From: Periplaneta americana | Taxonomy: Eukaryota > Arthropoda > Insecta > Blattodea > Blattidae | DNA: 64,000 nt | Direction: 5' to 3' | Assembly: GCF_040183065.1 (NCBI RefSeq) | Contig: NC_091131.1 | Coordinates: forward strand, 103,975,830 to 104,039,829 | Shown: positions 10,914 to 21,064 of the stretch, one piece after another | Layout of the letters: every line of letters starts with the position of its first letter | Numbering within the stretch: position 1 is the first letter of the stretch | Position numbers and translations under genes: made by a program | The notes under the pieces: generated by a model | Told to the model about the DNA's origin: nothing | The model's input: only the letters and a program-made list of their open reading frames with translations | Databases searched by the model: none

Positions 10914-12240
10914 ATGTTATTTCGTCCATTCTTATTGCTTACTAACTTAATGCGTTATATTTACAATAAATGCAATTTTCAAAGTTTTAAGATTCTCCTG
11001 CTAATACTGAATCGACATTTATATTCTAAGATGGAAGAACTGTTGGAAAAAGAGCAGTTTGGCTTCAGAGAGGGAAAAGATACGAGAGATACAATTGGAC
11101 TGCTACGAACAATCGGCGAAAGATGCCTAGAGAAGAATAAAAGAGTGTATATAATATTTATGGAGCTAGAAAAGGCGTTTGGCAGAGTGGATTCAAATAA
11201 ACTGATGGGGATCCTAAAGAAATTTGGTGTGGATTGGAAAGAGAGGAGAATGATCAAGTGATCAGTAATCTCTAGTTGAAACGAGTCAAAATCAGGATAG
11301 TCCACACCTGTGGAATAACGGTCAGCGCGTCTGGCCACGAAACCAGATGGCCCGGGTTCGATTCCCGGTCGGGGCAAGTTACCTGGTTGAGGTTTTTTCC
11401 GGGGTTTTCCCTCAACCCAATGCGAGCAAATGCTGGGTAACTTTCGGTGCTGGACCCCGGACTCATTTCAGCGGCATTATCACCTTCATTTCATTCAGAC
11501 GCTAAATAACCTAGATGTTGATACAGCGTCGTAAAATAACTCAATAAAAAATCAAGATAGGAGAAGAAAATGTTAGAAGGAAGTGAAATAGGGAAAAGAG
11601 TACATCAAGGATACTCTTTATCGCATAGCTTGTTCAACATCTACTTGGAGGATTTAGTAAAAAACTGTTTCCAGAACATGGGAGGAGTGATAGTAGGAGG
11701 AAGAGAATAAAGTGCATAAGATTTGCCGATGATATGGCGTTATTAGCAGAAGAAAAAGTGATATTAAAGGATATCCAACTGGAGCTAAATGACAGTTGTG
11801 AGCAGTGTGGGATGAAGATAAATGAAAACAAGACAAAGACCATTGTTGTCGGAAAAAAAAACAAAGACGATAAACGTGTAAATACTAAATGAGGTAATAG
11901 AAAAAGTGAGCAGCTTCAAATGCTTCGGATGTAGCCTACTATAAGTACTTACATGAGCTGCTGCCAGGAAGTCAAAAAGAGGATAGCAAAGGCAAAGGAA
12001 GCTTTTAATAGAAAAAGGAACATCTGCGATCTCTAGAAAAAGAACTAAGGCAGAGACTAGTATAGTGCTTTGTGTGGAATGTGGCATTGTATGGGACAGA
12101 AACATGGATATTACGACGAAGTGAAGAGAAGGGAATAGAAGCATTTGAAATGTGGATATGAAGGAAAATGGAGCGAGTGAAATAGACAGAATAAGAAACG
12201 AAGCATTGAGTACAATACCTACACGCAGACAGGTAGAATA
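10914..12240 (+). pseudogene. RTE-like reverse transcriptase ORF, split by a SINE
   Basis: The upstream part reads KEQFGFREGKDTRDTIGLLR, then VYIIFMELEKAFGRVD, corresponding to RT motif A. The usual first aspartate position reads E (MELEKAF). After the SINE at 11301-11547, the RT resumes with IRFADDMALLAEEK (motif C, FADD intact), GMKINENKTKTIVVG, and near 12060-12130 the block around WHCMGQKHGY. Several frameshifts and stops break it. It is the same family as the relic at 57300-58700. The element encoded an RT for target-primed insertion; this copy is dead. The clade name is inferred from block order. Confidence 0.8.
11301..11547 (+). mobile_element. SINE family A, full length, inserted in RT pseudogene
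   Basis: A tRNA-like head with B box GGTTCGATTCCCGG is followed by the body GGTTGAGGTTTTTTCCGGGG and the end GATACAGCGTCGTAAAATAA. A 13-bp target duplication with one difference flanks it (aaaatcaggatag at 11288-11300, aaaatcaagatag at 11548-11560). RT coding sequence resumes immediately after it. Confidence 0.92.
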
Positions 12241-12334
12241 TTTGTGGATGGATAAATGAAGGGATGGTGTATACAGTGCCCGCGCGGGAACATTGTGGCC
12301 ATCCCTGTTCTAACCTATCAGAAAGGAAATTCCC

Positions 12335-12655
12335 GCACCGTGGCGTCGTGGTCTAAGTCATCCTGCCTAAGACTCGCGTTACGGAATGCGCTCTGGTTCG
12401 AGTCCTCATGGGGGAAAATTTTTTCTTATGAAATTTCCGTCTGTGTATGGGACCGGTTCCACCCAACATCATGATGCACTTGGGGAGCTACGCTAGACAG
12501 CGAATCCGGTTACGAAAGGCAGCTATAACGGCTAGGAGGATCATCTTGCTAACCACACAATATCTCTATTCTGGTTCGATGATCATCCACCTTAAAGGGC
12601 TGTAGCGCCACCCGAATGCGAGTCTCAAACTTTATCGTCTGAGCTAACTCGCTCG
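12335..12655 (+). mobile_element. SINE family C (tRNA-headed)
   Basis: The head GTGGCGTCGTGGTCTAAG (A box) is followed by CTGGTTCGAGTCCTC (B box). The body includes GGACCGGTTCCACCC, GGAGGATCATCTTGC and TTAAAGGGCTGTAGCGCC. The same body appears inverted at 35668-36012 and 36028-36372. Confidence 0.75.
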
Positions 12656-12888
12656 GTTGTTTATGTAAATAAAAAGAAAGAAAATTCAAATATCTTCCTT
12701 ATGAATGTAATACACTGAACATGAAGGCCTATGTACAGTACATGCGAGTAGTAAAATAGAGAAAATTAGGGATCCGTAAGATCAGCGGTCGTTTGCGTGA
12801 GTACGTGCTTGTGTGTGTGTACGCGCGCAGAAAAATCGCTTAACAAGAGGGAAAATTGTCTCTATTATGGAAAGAGAAAGAAAGGCAT

Positions 12889-13680
12889 ACTACTCGATTA
12901 AAAAAGTTCCCAGAATTTGTAATTAATACAGAAATAAGTTACTCTACCTTCATTTACACAACATTTCATTCAGTATAGTTCCTTTCCGCGGTGACACACT
13001 TCTGCCAACGCATTCCTGGAAACCATTTTGCGAAGTAGCTCTCAGCGCTCTCGTCGCATTGCAGTGATTTCTGCGCTCGCGAATCGTCGCCCCTTCAGAA
13101 AAACGTTTATGCCAGGCATAAACCTGCGTTTTTTTCATTGCTGCTTCACCATAAGCTTCTTCAAGCATGCCTAATGTCTCTGAAGGAGATTTGTGCAGAA
13201 AAGGAAAAAACGCAAAATTATATATTTTCGCGTTGGCTTGAAATGCGACGAACAAAATATCACATAAAGAACAACAGCCAGTTGCCACACAACAACAACA
13301 ATGACTATGATCGTGAAACTTCTACTCGTTGTTAACAACAAAGACAGGCTTTGGCACGAATCGGAGTCACGTGATTATCATGATCTAGTCATGGCCATCT
13401 TGACAATCGCCTAATATAAATACATGTTCTAAGTTCTAAAAAACAAAGGAATTGCTATATTAAACTCACGTTAAACGTGCATTTATATCTAAAACTTGTT
13501 CAATGTTGACCATGTTATGACTAAGAATATGACGTCGCGCCGTAGCCTGTCTTTCTCGTTAGCCACGCTTCTACTAAAGTGACGTCATGAATGGTGCCAA
13601 CACCAGAAACAGAAATAGCTCGCGTAACATTATTCATTTCGGCGAAAAGAATATATTCCGGAAACTTTTTGAACCGAGTA
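12889..13680 (-). mobile_element. Internally deleted mariner-like element with nested MITE
   Basis: The left CTCGATTAAAAAAGTTCC and the right end's complement CTCGGTTCAAAAAGTTTCC form the TIRs, and each side is bordered by TA. The minus-strand frame 12950-13288 fuses a mariner N-terminal helix-turn-helix block (SPSETLGMLEEAYGEAAMKK, QVYAWHKRFSEG) straight to C-terminal sequence (RATSQNGFQECV); the catalytic DD(D/E) core is deleted. It is therefore non-autonomous. The 241-bp MITE at 13327-13567 is inserted in its 5' part. Confidence 0.85.
13327..13567 (-). mobile_element. 241-bp MITE, copy A
   Basis: It ends ...CCTGTCTTTCTCGTTAGCCACG; the reverse complement aligns with 53651-53890 along its length. 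CTTCTACT flanks both sides (13319-13326 and 13568-13575). It is non-coding. Confidence 0.88.
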
Positions 13681-14021
13681 TTTAGTAGGGCCTACATAAA
13701 CTACTTCCTATCGAACAAAACTCGTTAATAATTATGTTATCTCATCTTACATTGCGTGTGTTTTTCTCCTTTCAATACAAAGCTTTTTTCCTTCCTTTTT
13801 TAGGCGAATTTTGTGTGTTTGTAGTCGCTGCTATATACCTATTTCACGTCATTAAAATTCGCCAAAAAAATATGTATCATATGTAGTTTGGGAGAAAGTC
13901 TCTATATAATCTGCTCTAAAAGCATTAGTTCACTGTATTTCTACATATTTTGCTATCGAGGGGAGGATCACATGGCGCAGCATTGAAACCAACCCTGGTG
14001 TATTGTACTTAACTCAAGCTA

Positions 14022-14145
14022 GGTCCACGGTTGTGGCTGAGGGGTTAATCTAACTTCGAATCCAGTGGTCCCGGGTTCGAGTCCCGGTTAGGATGAGTTG
14101 CCTGGGTGAGGTTTTTTCGGAGTTTTTCCCTCACTTTATCAGGCG
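14022..14145 (+). mobile_element. SINE family A head, diverged
   Basis: GTCCCGGGTTCGAGTCCCGG forms a good B box, followed by GGTGAGGTTTTTTCGGAG. It then passes into unrelated GC-rich sequence at about 14146. Confidence 0.65.
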
Positions 14146-14510
14146 ATTGGAATCCCACTCATCTTCGTCACTTCCTTTTCTCCCCATCATCCTTTCCTCA
14201 TCATCTCGTTTCTGGTTTTTCAGATCGCTCTACCTGCGGCCTCCCGAAGCTCCTGACTCTCTCGACCGGCCTCCGTGGAATGTAGTTCAGCGACGTTGGA
14301 TGGCTTCTGCAACGAGCACCCGAGGCGGACCTACTCGGGGGAGGAGTTTCGCCTCGGATCGACAGGGGGGCCTTTGAGGAATTTGCCGAAGCAGGAATGG
14401 TATATGGATTCTGTCGGCTGTAGGGACCGGTCGTTAAGGGAGTCATTATGGTTACGGCGGTGCGCGTAGGGGATCTGTGGCACGCAACTCATTCCATATC
14501 GAGGATTAAA
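14146..14510. other. GC-rich block of unknown nature
   Basis: The base composition is clearly richer in G+C than the flanks. Overlapping frames exist on both strands but none shows a family motif. It may be the body of a different SINE/LINE chimera following the SINE head. Confidence 0.4.
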
Positions 14511-15679
14511 GCAATAGATCTTAATAGGTCGCAGTGCTGGACCATTCGTGTCTCTCTCAGTTAAATTCCATTCCATAACTGAAGCTAGGCGCATTCCTAA
14601 CCCATACCAATTCATTACGCTAAGGTTCACTGTGTATTCGGATAGCAAGTAGGCAACACCACTCGTACTCAATGCGCTTCGTCAGCCGGAGAGTGGAAAA
14701 TGCTATGAAATGATAATGGTATGAAGATTTGATGGAATGATGGGGAAGCGGGAGAATCCTGGGAAAAAACCTTATCCGCCATAAATGTCACTATGGTTTT
14801 CATGAAAAATTCCAGGTCTAAACTGAACTCCAATCAGAAAAACCTGCGTAACAGGCGGACCATTGCAAAATACTGTAGGGAAAACTACAATTAAATGACT
14901 GCGACACATATTTCACAAAGTGCGAAACAGAAAATAATACAACACTATTGTGTCACTAAAATTCATACTTAAATACATGTTATTTTACTCATCACCAGCC
15001 AGACGTCTACGTAACTGTTGAGTCTAGTGCAGTGCGCATGCGCTATAGGCCTACTATTCAACCATTCCTTCCCTTCGTCTTACCCACTAACTCCTTACCG
15101 AATTCTCCTGGTACGTACAAGACATATTTATAAGGAAGTTGTGGCTTGAGGAAATATGAGCATACAAAATGACCTCATATTTTTCCTCGTCCACCCACAC
15201 TCCACCAATAGGCTACCTTTCAACAAACAGTGGTATTCAGGTAGTCATCATTGCCAATTGAATACTAGACCCCGAACATAATGAAAGAGACGGATGAAAT
15301 TGCTATTAAATGATGTGTAGGCCTATAATAGAGAATAAGATCTGGAAGGCAAAGAAAATTTTATTGGAAATACAGTCTACTTCGAACATAGTAACGTTCC
15401 GCAATTAACTTCTTTTGTTTGACTTAGAATAAATAGTCTATAAACTATCACAGGTTTCATGAGAAGAACTTGGTTGATTTATGACCAAGTGTGAAATGAC
15501 TCAAGTTTTTAAAAACTTAATACAAATATTAATGAAGTACAACTGTCTACAGTGTACAAGTACCTAACTGGCGAATTTATCAAATAAGTCTTGCTATAAG
15601 CGCTTTACACGTAACCGTATATATTGCAGCTCGCAATTCTACGGCCTGGATAGAGAAGTCTGTCTTTCTGTGTAGAGTA
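14511..15679. other. No gene recognised
   Basis: Anonymous AT-rich DNA. Confidence 0.4.
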
Positions 15680-16305
15680 AGGGTACGTACAAGTGGGAGC
15701 GACGATAAACGATAAAAGAAGCAGCGATGCTATATCAGAGAGAGTTTAAGCATGCATTGTCATTGAGGTGTGCATATTGGAGTAACGATAAAAGCGAAGA
15801 TACACGATAAAAGCGACGAAAAAGATAAGTTCCATTTTCTTCGCTCTTGTCGTTCATATAATCTCTGATTAAGATAATATTGATCTGTATAATGACCGAT
15901 GGTTATTAATATATCCGAATATTAATAGATTTATTATTATTTCGGCATATTAAATTAATTGTTGTAGATATTGGCAAATTGATCAGTTGTGTATTTATTC
16001 TTGATATATTATGTGATCACAATAACCAATCACAGCACAACGAATTTATACTACCTTTGGGATGAGAAATGGTTTCAATTTTGTACGTATTTAAGTTATA
16101 TTAAACTTGAACCTAGCAGCTGATATTTCCTATATATCTTCTTTCATTAAGTGGATGTATAGAATATCTTCTACTGATAAATCAAAATGTTCGCTTCCCG
16201 CGTCCTCGTCGCTCCGATATGAATACTTGATTCTTTGATAATACCAAAGCGTCGCTAGGTCATTTCTTTTATCGTTTATCGTTGCTCCAACGTGTACCTA
16301 CCCTA
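15680..16305. mobile_element. TIR element with CGATAAA subterminal repeats
   Basis: The left end AGGGTACGTACAAGTGGGAG and the right end's complement AGGGTAGGTACACGTTGGAG match, and ACGATAAACGATAAAAGAA follows on both sides. ACGATAAAAG recurs several times near the left end. No frame is present. Confidence 0.7.
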
Positions 16306-16324
16306 ACAGGTAATGAAAAGTCCA

Positions 16325-16510
16325 CAGCTATAGAGTAAAGCGTTGGTATCCGAAACAAGCCGACCCGGTTGAAATCCTGGTTGGGACAAGTTAAATGGTT
16401 TGAGTTACTCCGACGTTTTCCCTCAAATAATTGATGCGAAATTGCTGAGTTACTTTTGGCGTTCGATCTTGGACTTATTTCGCCATCATTAAATTTATTT
16501 ACATGTCAAT
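16325..16510 (+). mobile_element. SINE family A, old copy
   Basis: CGGTTGAAATCCTGG (decayed B box), GGGACAAGTTAAATGGTTTG, then GAAATTGCTGAGTTACTTTT and CGGCGTT-like body remnants. Confidence 0.55.
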
Positions 16511-16959
16511 GTCATCATTACTATAGTCTAAATTAAGTTCACGGTGCAGTGTGCTATAGTACAAGAGCGCGACCGTTCGACTACATATCGACGGCCCTTA
16601 GGGAGAATATTGTAAATAACATTTCTGAATAATTTGAGTTTTAAGCGTATGCAGATATGAAGGTTTTATAACAGACTATCTGTGGTATAAATATGATTAC
16701 AATCGGTTGGAAGGTTAGGCAATAATCACGCAATATTGAAATATTGTAATCAACACCGATACATTTCATGCGTAGAATAATATTGTATCTCATTTAGAAA
16801 TTTTTCAAGTGTATATTTTCGCAATAAGGTCACGTTACAATTATTGTAATTGACATGTAATAATTAAATCAGTGTGCGCAATTTGAAAGTATTCTATCTG
16901 CAACATAAGAAAAATTGGAAGGAAAAGAACAGCAACTGCGTCGCCTAAACTCTCAAGAA

Positions 16960-18100
16960 AACATTCAACTTTTATTTACACTTTAGCTGTTAACAATGGA
17001 GAAAATTATGGTATAAATGGTATGTGGGTAATGATAGCTACGGTATGCAGAAAGTTGATAAAGGAACAGGAATAGTTTCCACAGATAAACACAGAAACAG
17101 TGAAAATGCTGTGTCGGAAAGTGTGAAGGATCTCATAGGCCTATTTGTTCCTCTCCAGCTGTAGACTCCCACTATATCAGAAAAGATTCCACAAGAAAAT
17201 TTTTGGATGGTGATTTATCCTTAGCAAAAATGTATTAACTATACCAAGAATGGATGAATGAAAATAGTGGAGTATGTACCACAGAGAAACAATACAGAGT
17301 GTGTTTGTTAAGAAATTCAACATTAGCTTCTTTTTACTAAAGAAAGACCAATGTGAAGAGTGTAATACTTAGAATAGACCTATTGTAAGTGTATGCCTAA
17401 ATGTGAAGAGGAGTTTAAAAGATTCTCATGTTGGATATATAAAAAAGAAAAATGTTGTACGTTAAATGAAATAAATTGAAAAATTAAAAGGTCAGAATTA
17501 CAAAAGTATATATGCGGCAGTTTTTTATTTAGCCTACAAAAAGTTCTTCAAACTTCTTATTCCGATGTAGCACCTTCTGTTACTTAATAAAATACTCTAC
17601 ATATAATTTTACGATCTATGATATGGGAGAAAACAGACGGTACTTTTCTTGTGGCATGAGTCCGTTGCAAGAAGAGGCTGTAATGAAATTGGTTGTTGCC
17701 TATTGAAGTGGATAAAAAGAAAAAAGAAAGAAAATGAAAATATAAAGAAACTGATTTTTTTTTTCAAATAACTGTTCAGAACAGAACAGAAACATATATT
17801 TTTGCTCTTTATTTGCTTATAGGTTAAGTGAGAAGTTCAATGTTAAAATTACACATACATTTCTGGGAAAAGGAGATAAAAAATGAAGCAGATTCAATCT
17901 ATGCTTTAATTGAAAGAAGGAAAAGGGGACTAACCGTATTCATACCTGAACAATAGGTAGTGCTAGTAAAAATGGCTAAAATAATGGGAAACCTATGACG
18001 TAACTGAAATGGCACAAAGTTGATTTTTAAAACCTGAAGTCTTTAATCACCGACGAAAAAGGCAACTGGAATTTGACAGAAGAATTGATCTTGAATTAAG
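16960..18100 (+). pseudogene. Decayed transposase-like gene (unnamed insect family)
   Basis: Fragments in shifting frames read SVKDLIGLFVPLQL, then (around 17610-17630) YDMGENRR, then (around 17775-17820) CSEQNRNIYFCSLFAY, then (around 17840) ITHTFLGKGDK. This block order recalls a widespread insect repetitive protein with a GQNRNK-type motif and a conserved YDMGE-type block. I cannot name the superfamily. Many stops are present. Confidence 0.4.
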
Positions 18101-18257
18101 TAGGCTGATTGCAATTAATTTTTGCCATGAAAGTCGCTCTCTTAGAAAAATATGTAATAATTATGAAGAAACTATATGACACTTTCGAGTACAAATTTCG
18201 AGACTTGAAAACAATATAGGCGAAAATTAGTATTTTTAACAATTCGTTTATTTTTTC

Positions 18258-18632
18258 TTGCAAAGATGCTCCCCGCATGATCTGCAAATAGAACTAGTTA
18301 CTTTGCAGAATTCTACAGCCATGAAATATTCTCAGAAAGAAGGTTGGAACTTGTTTAAATCTTTGTCCAATGAAACATTTCCCAGATTGCGAGACTTTGC
18401 TGTAAATTTAATAACAATCTTCGGTTCTATATTATATACTAATATCTCTGAACAGATGTTTCACAAAATGAATCAAATGAAAAGCCAGTATCGTAATAGA
18501 GTAGGGAACCATCGTCCTTTTAAGACTCTTGTTGTTCATCCTTTGCGGCAAACATTGATGAACTGGTTAGAAGTAAACAGTGCCAAAAAAGTCACTAATA
18601 GAAAAGGTGTTCAAAAACAGTTGCCAAAGTAG
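18258..18632 (+). pseudogene. hAT-derived C-terminal fragment (GTF2IRD2/FAM200-like)
   Basis: The 124-residue frame shows LQIELVTLQNSTAMK, FKSLSNETFPRLRDFAVN, LITIFGSILYTNISEQMFHK and KMNQMKSQYRNRVGNHRPFK. The order matches the dimerisation end of hAT-type proteins of the GTF2IRD2/ZBED5/FAM200 kind (DLQ...FPxLRxxA...FGSxYxCE..FSxMNxxKSxxRxRL). A good CE-to-SE change and the missing upstream RNase H-like core suggest a relic. A polypyrimidine-AG (tttttcttgcaaag) precedes it, so an old exon boundary is possible. The similar fragment at 55276-55539 is a separate copy. Confidence 0.7.
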
Positions 18633-18639
18633 ATGAAAG

Positions 18640-19289
18640 TTCAGTCAGGTATAAACAACTGTGTCGATTCAAGGCTGCTTGACTTCGGGATTTCGGGAGA
18701 TGATCAATATCGAGTCTCGGAACACTCACAAGCAGTCTTTACATCAAGGACGCGACGTAATAAAACATGGTCGTGAGGGTTTTCGACTTTGCGGGCGCTC
18801 TTAGTCTCGCATTCTCGAACGTTGTTCATCAATAGTGGCCAGTTCCTTTCCCTTCCATTGCAGACATCGCCGACTAGTTACATATTACACTAATCAGAAC
18901 GTCTGTTTGTCCGCCATATATTCTATCACAACCCGAGTCGCCTAGTCATAATTCCAGTTCAGTAGTGCTAGCTACAGACGCGGCTGTAATACACCATTAA
19001 AACGCAAAAAACCTAAGAGAATAGACTTGATAAAAATTACAACCTTGATTCTCGCATCACACTAAACTCATGAGCAAGAAGATTCTCAAATGGTAAAGTG
19101 TGAAAGAAGCTTCGAAGGACGTGTAGCGGGGTTTTGGAATGTCGGTGGCTATGGAGTCGTTAGCAAAACCATCACGTTATATGATTATTTATTAATATCA
19201 CTTCCCAAACTTTGTAACAACTCACCAGATCACTGCATAATAATACAAGTTTTCTTTTCGGGTGATAGCCTCGAAACAGGCCAGCGACA
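18640..19289. other. No gene recognised
   Basis: Segment 18835-18925 resembles 46470-46540 (TGGCCAGTTCCTTTCCCTTC type) and is therefore repetitive. Confidence 0.35.
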
Positions 19290-19291
19290 TA

Positions 19292-19690
19292 CAGTCGCGG
19301 ACACAAGTCTTGGAACAGAGGGTTTTGACAATGAGTTATATTTACTACAGATTGAGAGGTATTGGTTTGTTTGAATATGAAGTGTATTCTTCTCTCCTTG
19401 TTCTACATTAATCTAAAAGGATATTCTAAAACTCCCTTCCTTAGGACACAAAATTATTATCCTTTTCACATTAATGCTTTCTGCTAGGACAAAAGTATTG
19501 AAACACATCGAGTTAGTAAACAAACTCCTTAAATTAATACACAAAGTACGTGGTAAGTGTCGTATTGTTCAGTACGTATTCTCCTCTTCATAGAGACAAA
19601 GTGTGCTTCGTCATTACTCGATTAGTAACGATTACAGTGAACATGGAACGTAAAGGAACGGAGACCAGCCTTGAAATTAGAAATATAGTA
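19292..19690 (+). mobile_element. Tc1-like transposon, 5' end only
   Basis: CAGTCGCGGACACAAGTCTT directly after TA is a Tc1-type terminus. From 19643 the frame reads MERKGTETSLEIRNIV, the start of a Tc1-like transposase, and is then cut by the antisense RTE tail at about 19698. HTH and DDE core are not found downstream. Confidence 0.65.
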
Positions 19691-19697
19691 GGCCTCA

Positions 19698-19953
19698 CTT
19701 ACTTACTTACTTACAAATGGCTTTTAAGGAACCCGCATGTTCATTGCCGTCCTCATATAAACCCACCATCGGTCCCTATCCTGTTTCTATCATCATATCC
19801 CACCTCCCTCAAATTCACTTTAATATTATCCTCCCATCTACCTCTCGACCTCCCCAAAGATCTTTTTCCCTTCGGTCTCACAACTAACACTCTATATGCA
19901 TTTCTGGATTCGCCCATACGTGCTACATGCCCTGCCCATCTCTCATTGTATGG
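19698..19953 (-). pseudogene. RTE-like element 3' end, antisense copy
   Basis: It begins with the (CTTA)n tail complement, then AATGGCTTTTAAGGAACCCG; the minus strand gives the GRP..RWEDN-type tail of the copies at 8-300 and 8990-9196 in decayed form. Confidence 0.7.
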
Positions 19954-20085
19954 ATTCGTAACAAGCTGTTTTTACGGTGATGGGTTGTTAGCCCTTCGCC
20001 CAACCCCCAAGCTGGAGAACCACCCCTTATCGGCTGTCCGCAACTGCTTATTCAATATATTCGCAGCTACCCTCCATACCTGGAG

Positions 20086-20847
20086 TCCACACCTGTGGAG
20101 TAACGGTAAGCGCGTCTGGCCGCGCAATCAGGTGGCCCGGGTTCGAATCCCGGTCGGGACAAGTTATATTGTCGGACCACCGGATCTATGCCCCTTCAGC
20201 GCTGTCGTCGTTCTTGGAAAAGTTAACTTCTCTACTCAACCCATTCCACCTTTTCTCTCCCACTATGTCAAACAGCATGCCACGAAACTTGCCGAATAGG
20301 GATGTTGCCAAACATCCGTCAAACAGTGTCATGTCTCTTGAATATTGCTTATAATACTGTAAGGTTAATTATTACTTATTCATAATTTAATTTAAGTAGG
20401 TCTATTGACGTTGATTGACTTATGCAAAATGCTATTACTTGCTTAATAGTATTTCTTTCACCACTCCGTACTACAGTATTCATGTTGAGTTGACAACACT
20501 GGACTGCAAGTGCAAATAAACTGTCCCGCAATAAGGCTCAAAATTGTGAGTAGTGGGGGAGAGAAAGAGAGAGGGATAGAAAAGAGAGAAATAGGAATAC
20601 AGGGAGAGAAATGAATTGCCGAGGCTGAAAAGGAATTAAGGTTCAGTTCGCATATCTTACGGGGGCACAGATCCGATGGTCGGACTATACCTGGTTGAGG
20701 TTTTTTCCGGGGCAAATGCTGGGTAACTTTCGGTGCTGGATCCCGGACTCATTTCACCGGCATTATCACCTTCATTTCATTCAGACGCTAAATAACCTAG
20801 ATGTTGATACAGCGTTGTAAAATAACCCAATAAAATAAATTAAAAAA
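20086..20847 (+). mobile_element. SINE family A split by a TIR element
   Basis: The head (20086-20166) carries GGTTCGAATCCCGG; the body resumes at 20690 with CCTGGTTGAGGTTTTTTCC. A 13-bp TSD TCCATACCTGGAG flanks the whole at 20073-20085 and 20848-20860. Two rounds of insertion are therefore visible. The host on both sides is itself a repeat (about 19956-20938). Confidence 0.92.
20167..20689. mobile_element. TIR element nested in SINE
   Basis: The left end GTCGGACCACCGGATC and the complement of the right end, GTCCGACCATCGGATC, are inverted, continuing through TNTGCCCC. Removal restores an uninterrupted SINE (AAGTTA + CCTGG). TA/TATA at both edges blurs the exact boundary by about 4 bp. Confidence 0.8.
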
Positions 20848-20972
20848 TCCATACCTGGAGATCGTCTCCTCTATCCGCAACCTGAGGACGCTCCATGCCG
20901 TGATGATAGGGACCCACAATACATGGAATATATAGTAGGCCTACCGGTACTAAAGTTATTCAAACGGGGGAA

Positions 20973-21064
20973 TACATACATACATACATACATACATACA
21001 TACATACATACATACATACATACATACATACATACATACATACGCACGCACGCGCACACACACA
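20973..21064. repeat. (ATAC)n / (AC)n microsatellite
   Basis: About 17 ATAC units are followed by GCAC and AC units. Confidence 0.95.

Noticed and set aside
11272-11466. Minus-strand frame with RESNPGHLV-type sequence
   Set aside because: Antisense reading of a SINE tRNA head, a common annotation artefact.
12355-12415. tRNA gene candidate
   Set aside because: A and B boxes present, but continues into SINE family C body also found at 35668 and 36028.
14093-14672. Overlapping frames on both strands
   Set aside because: GC-rich block gives long frames by chance; no family signature.
19550-20299. 249-residue open frame
   Set aside because: It is a chimera running through a Tc1 start, an antisense RTE tail, a repeat and a SINE head; no single protein.
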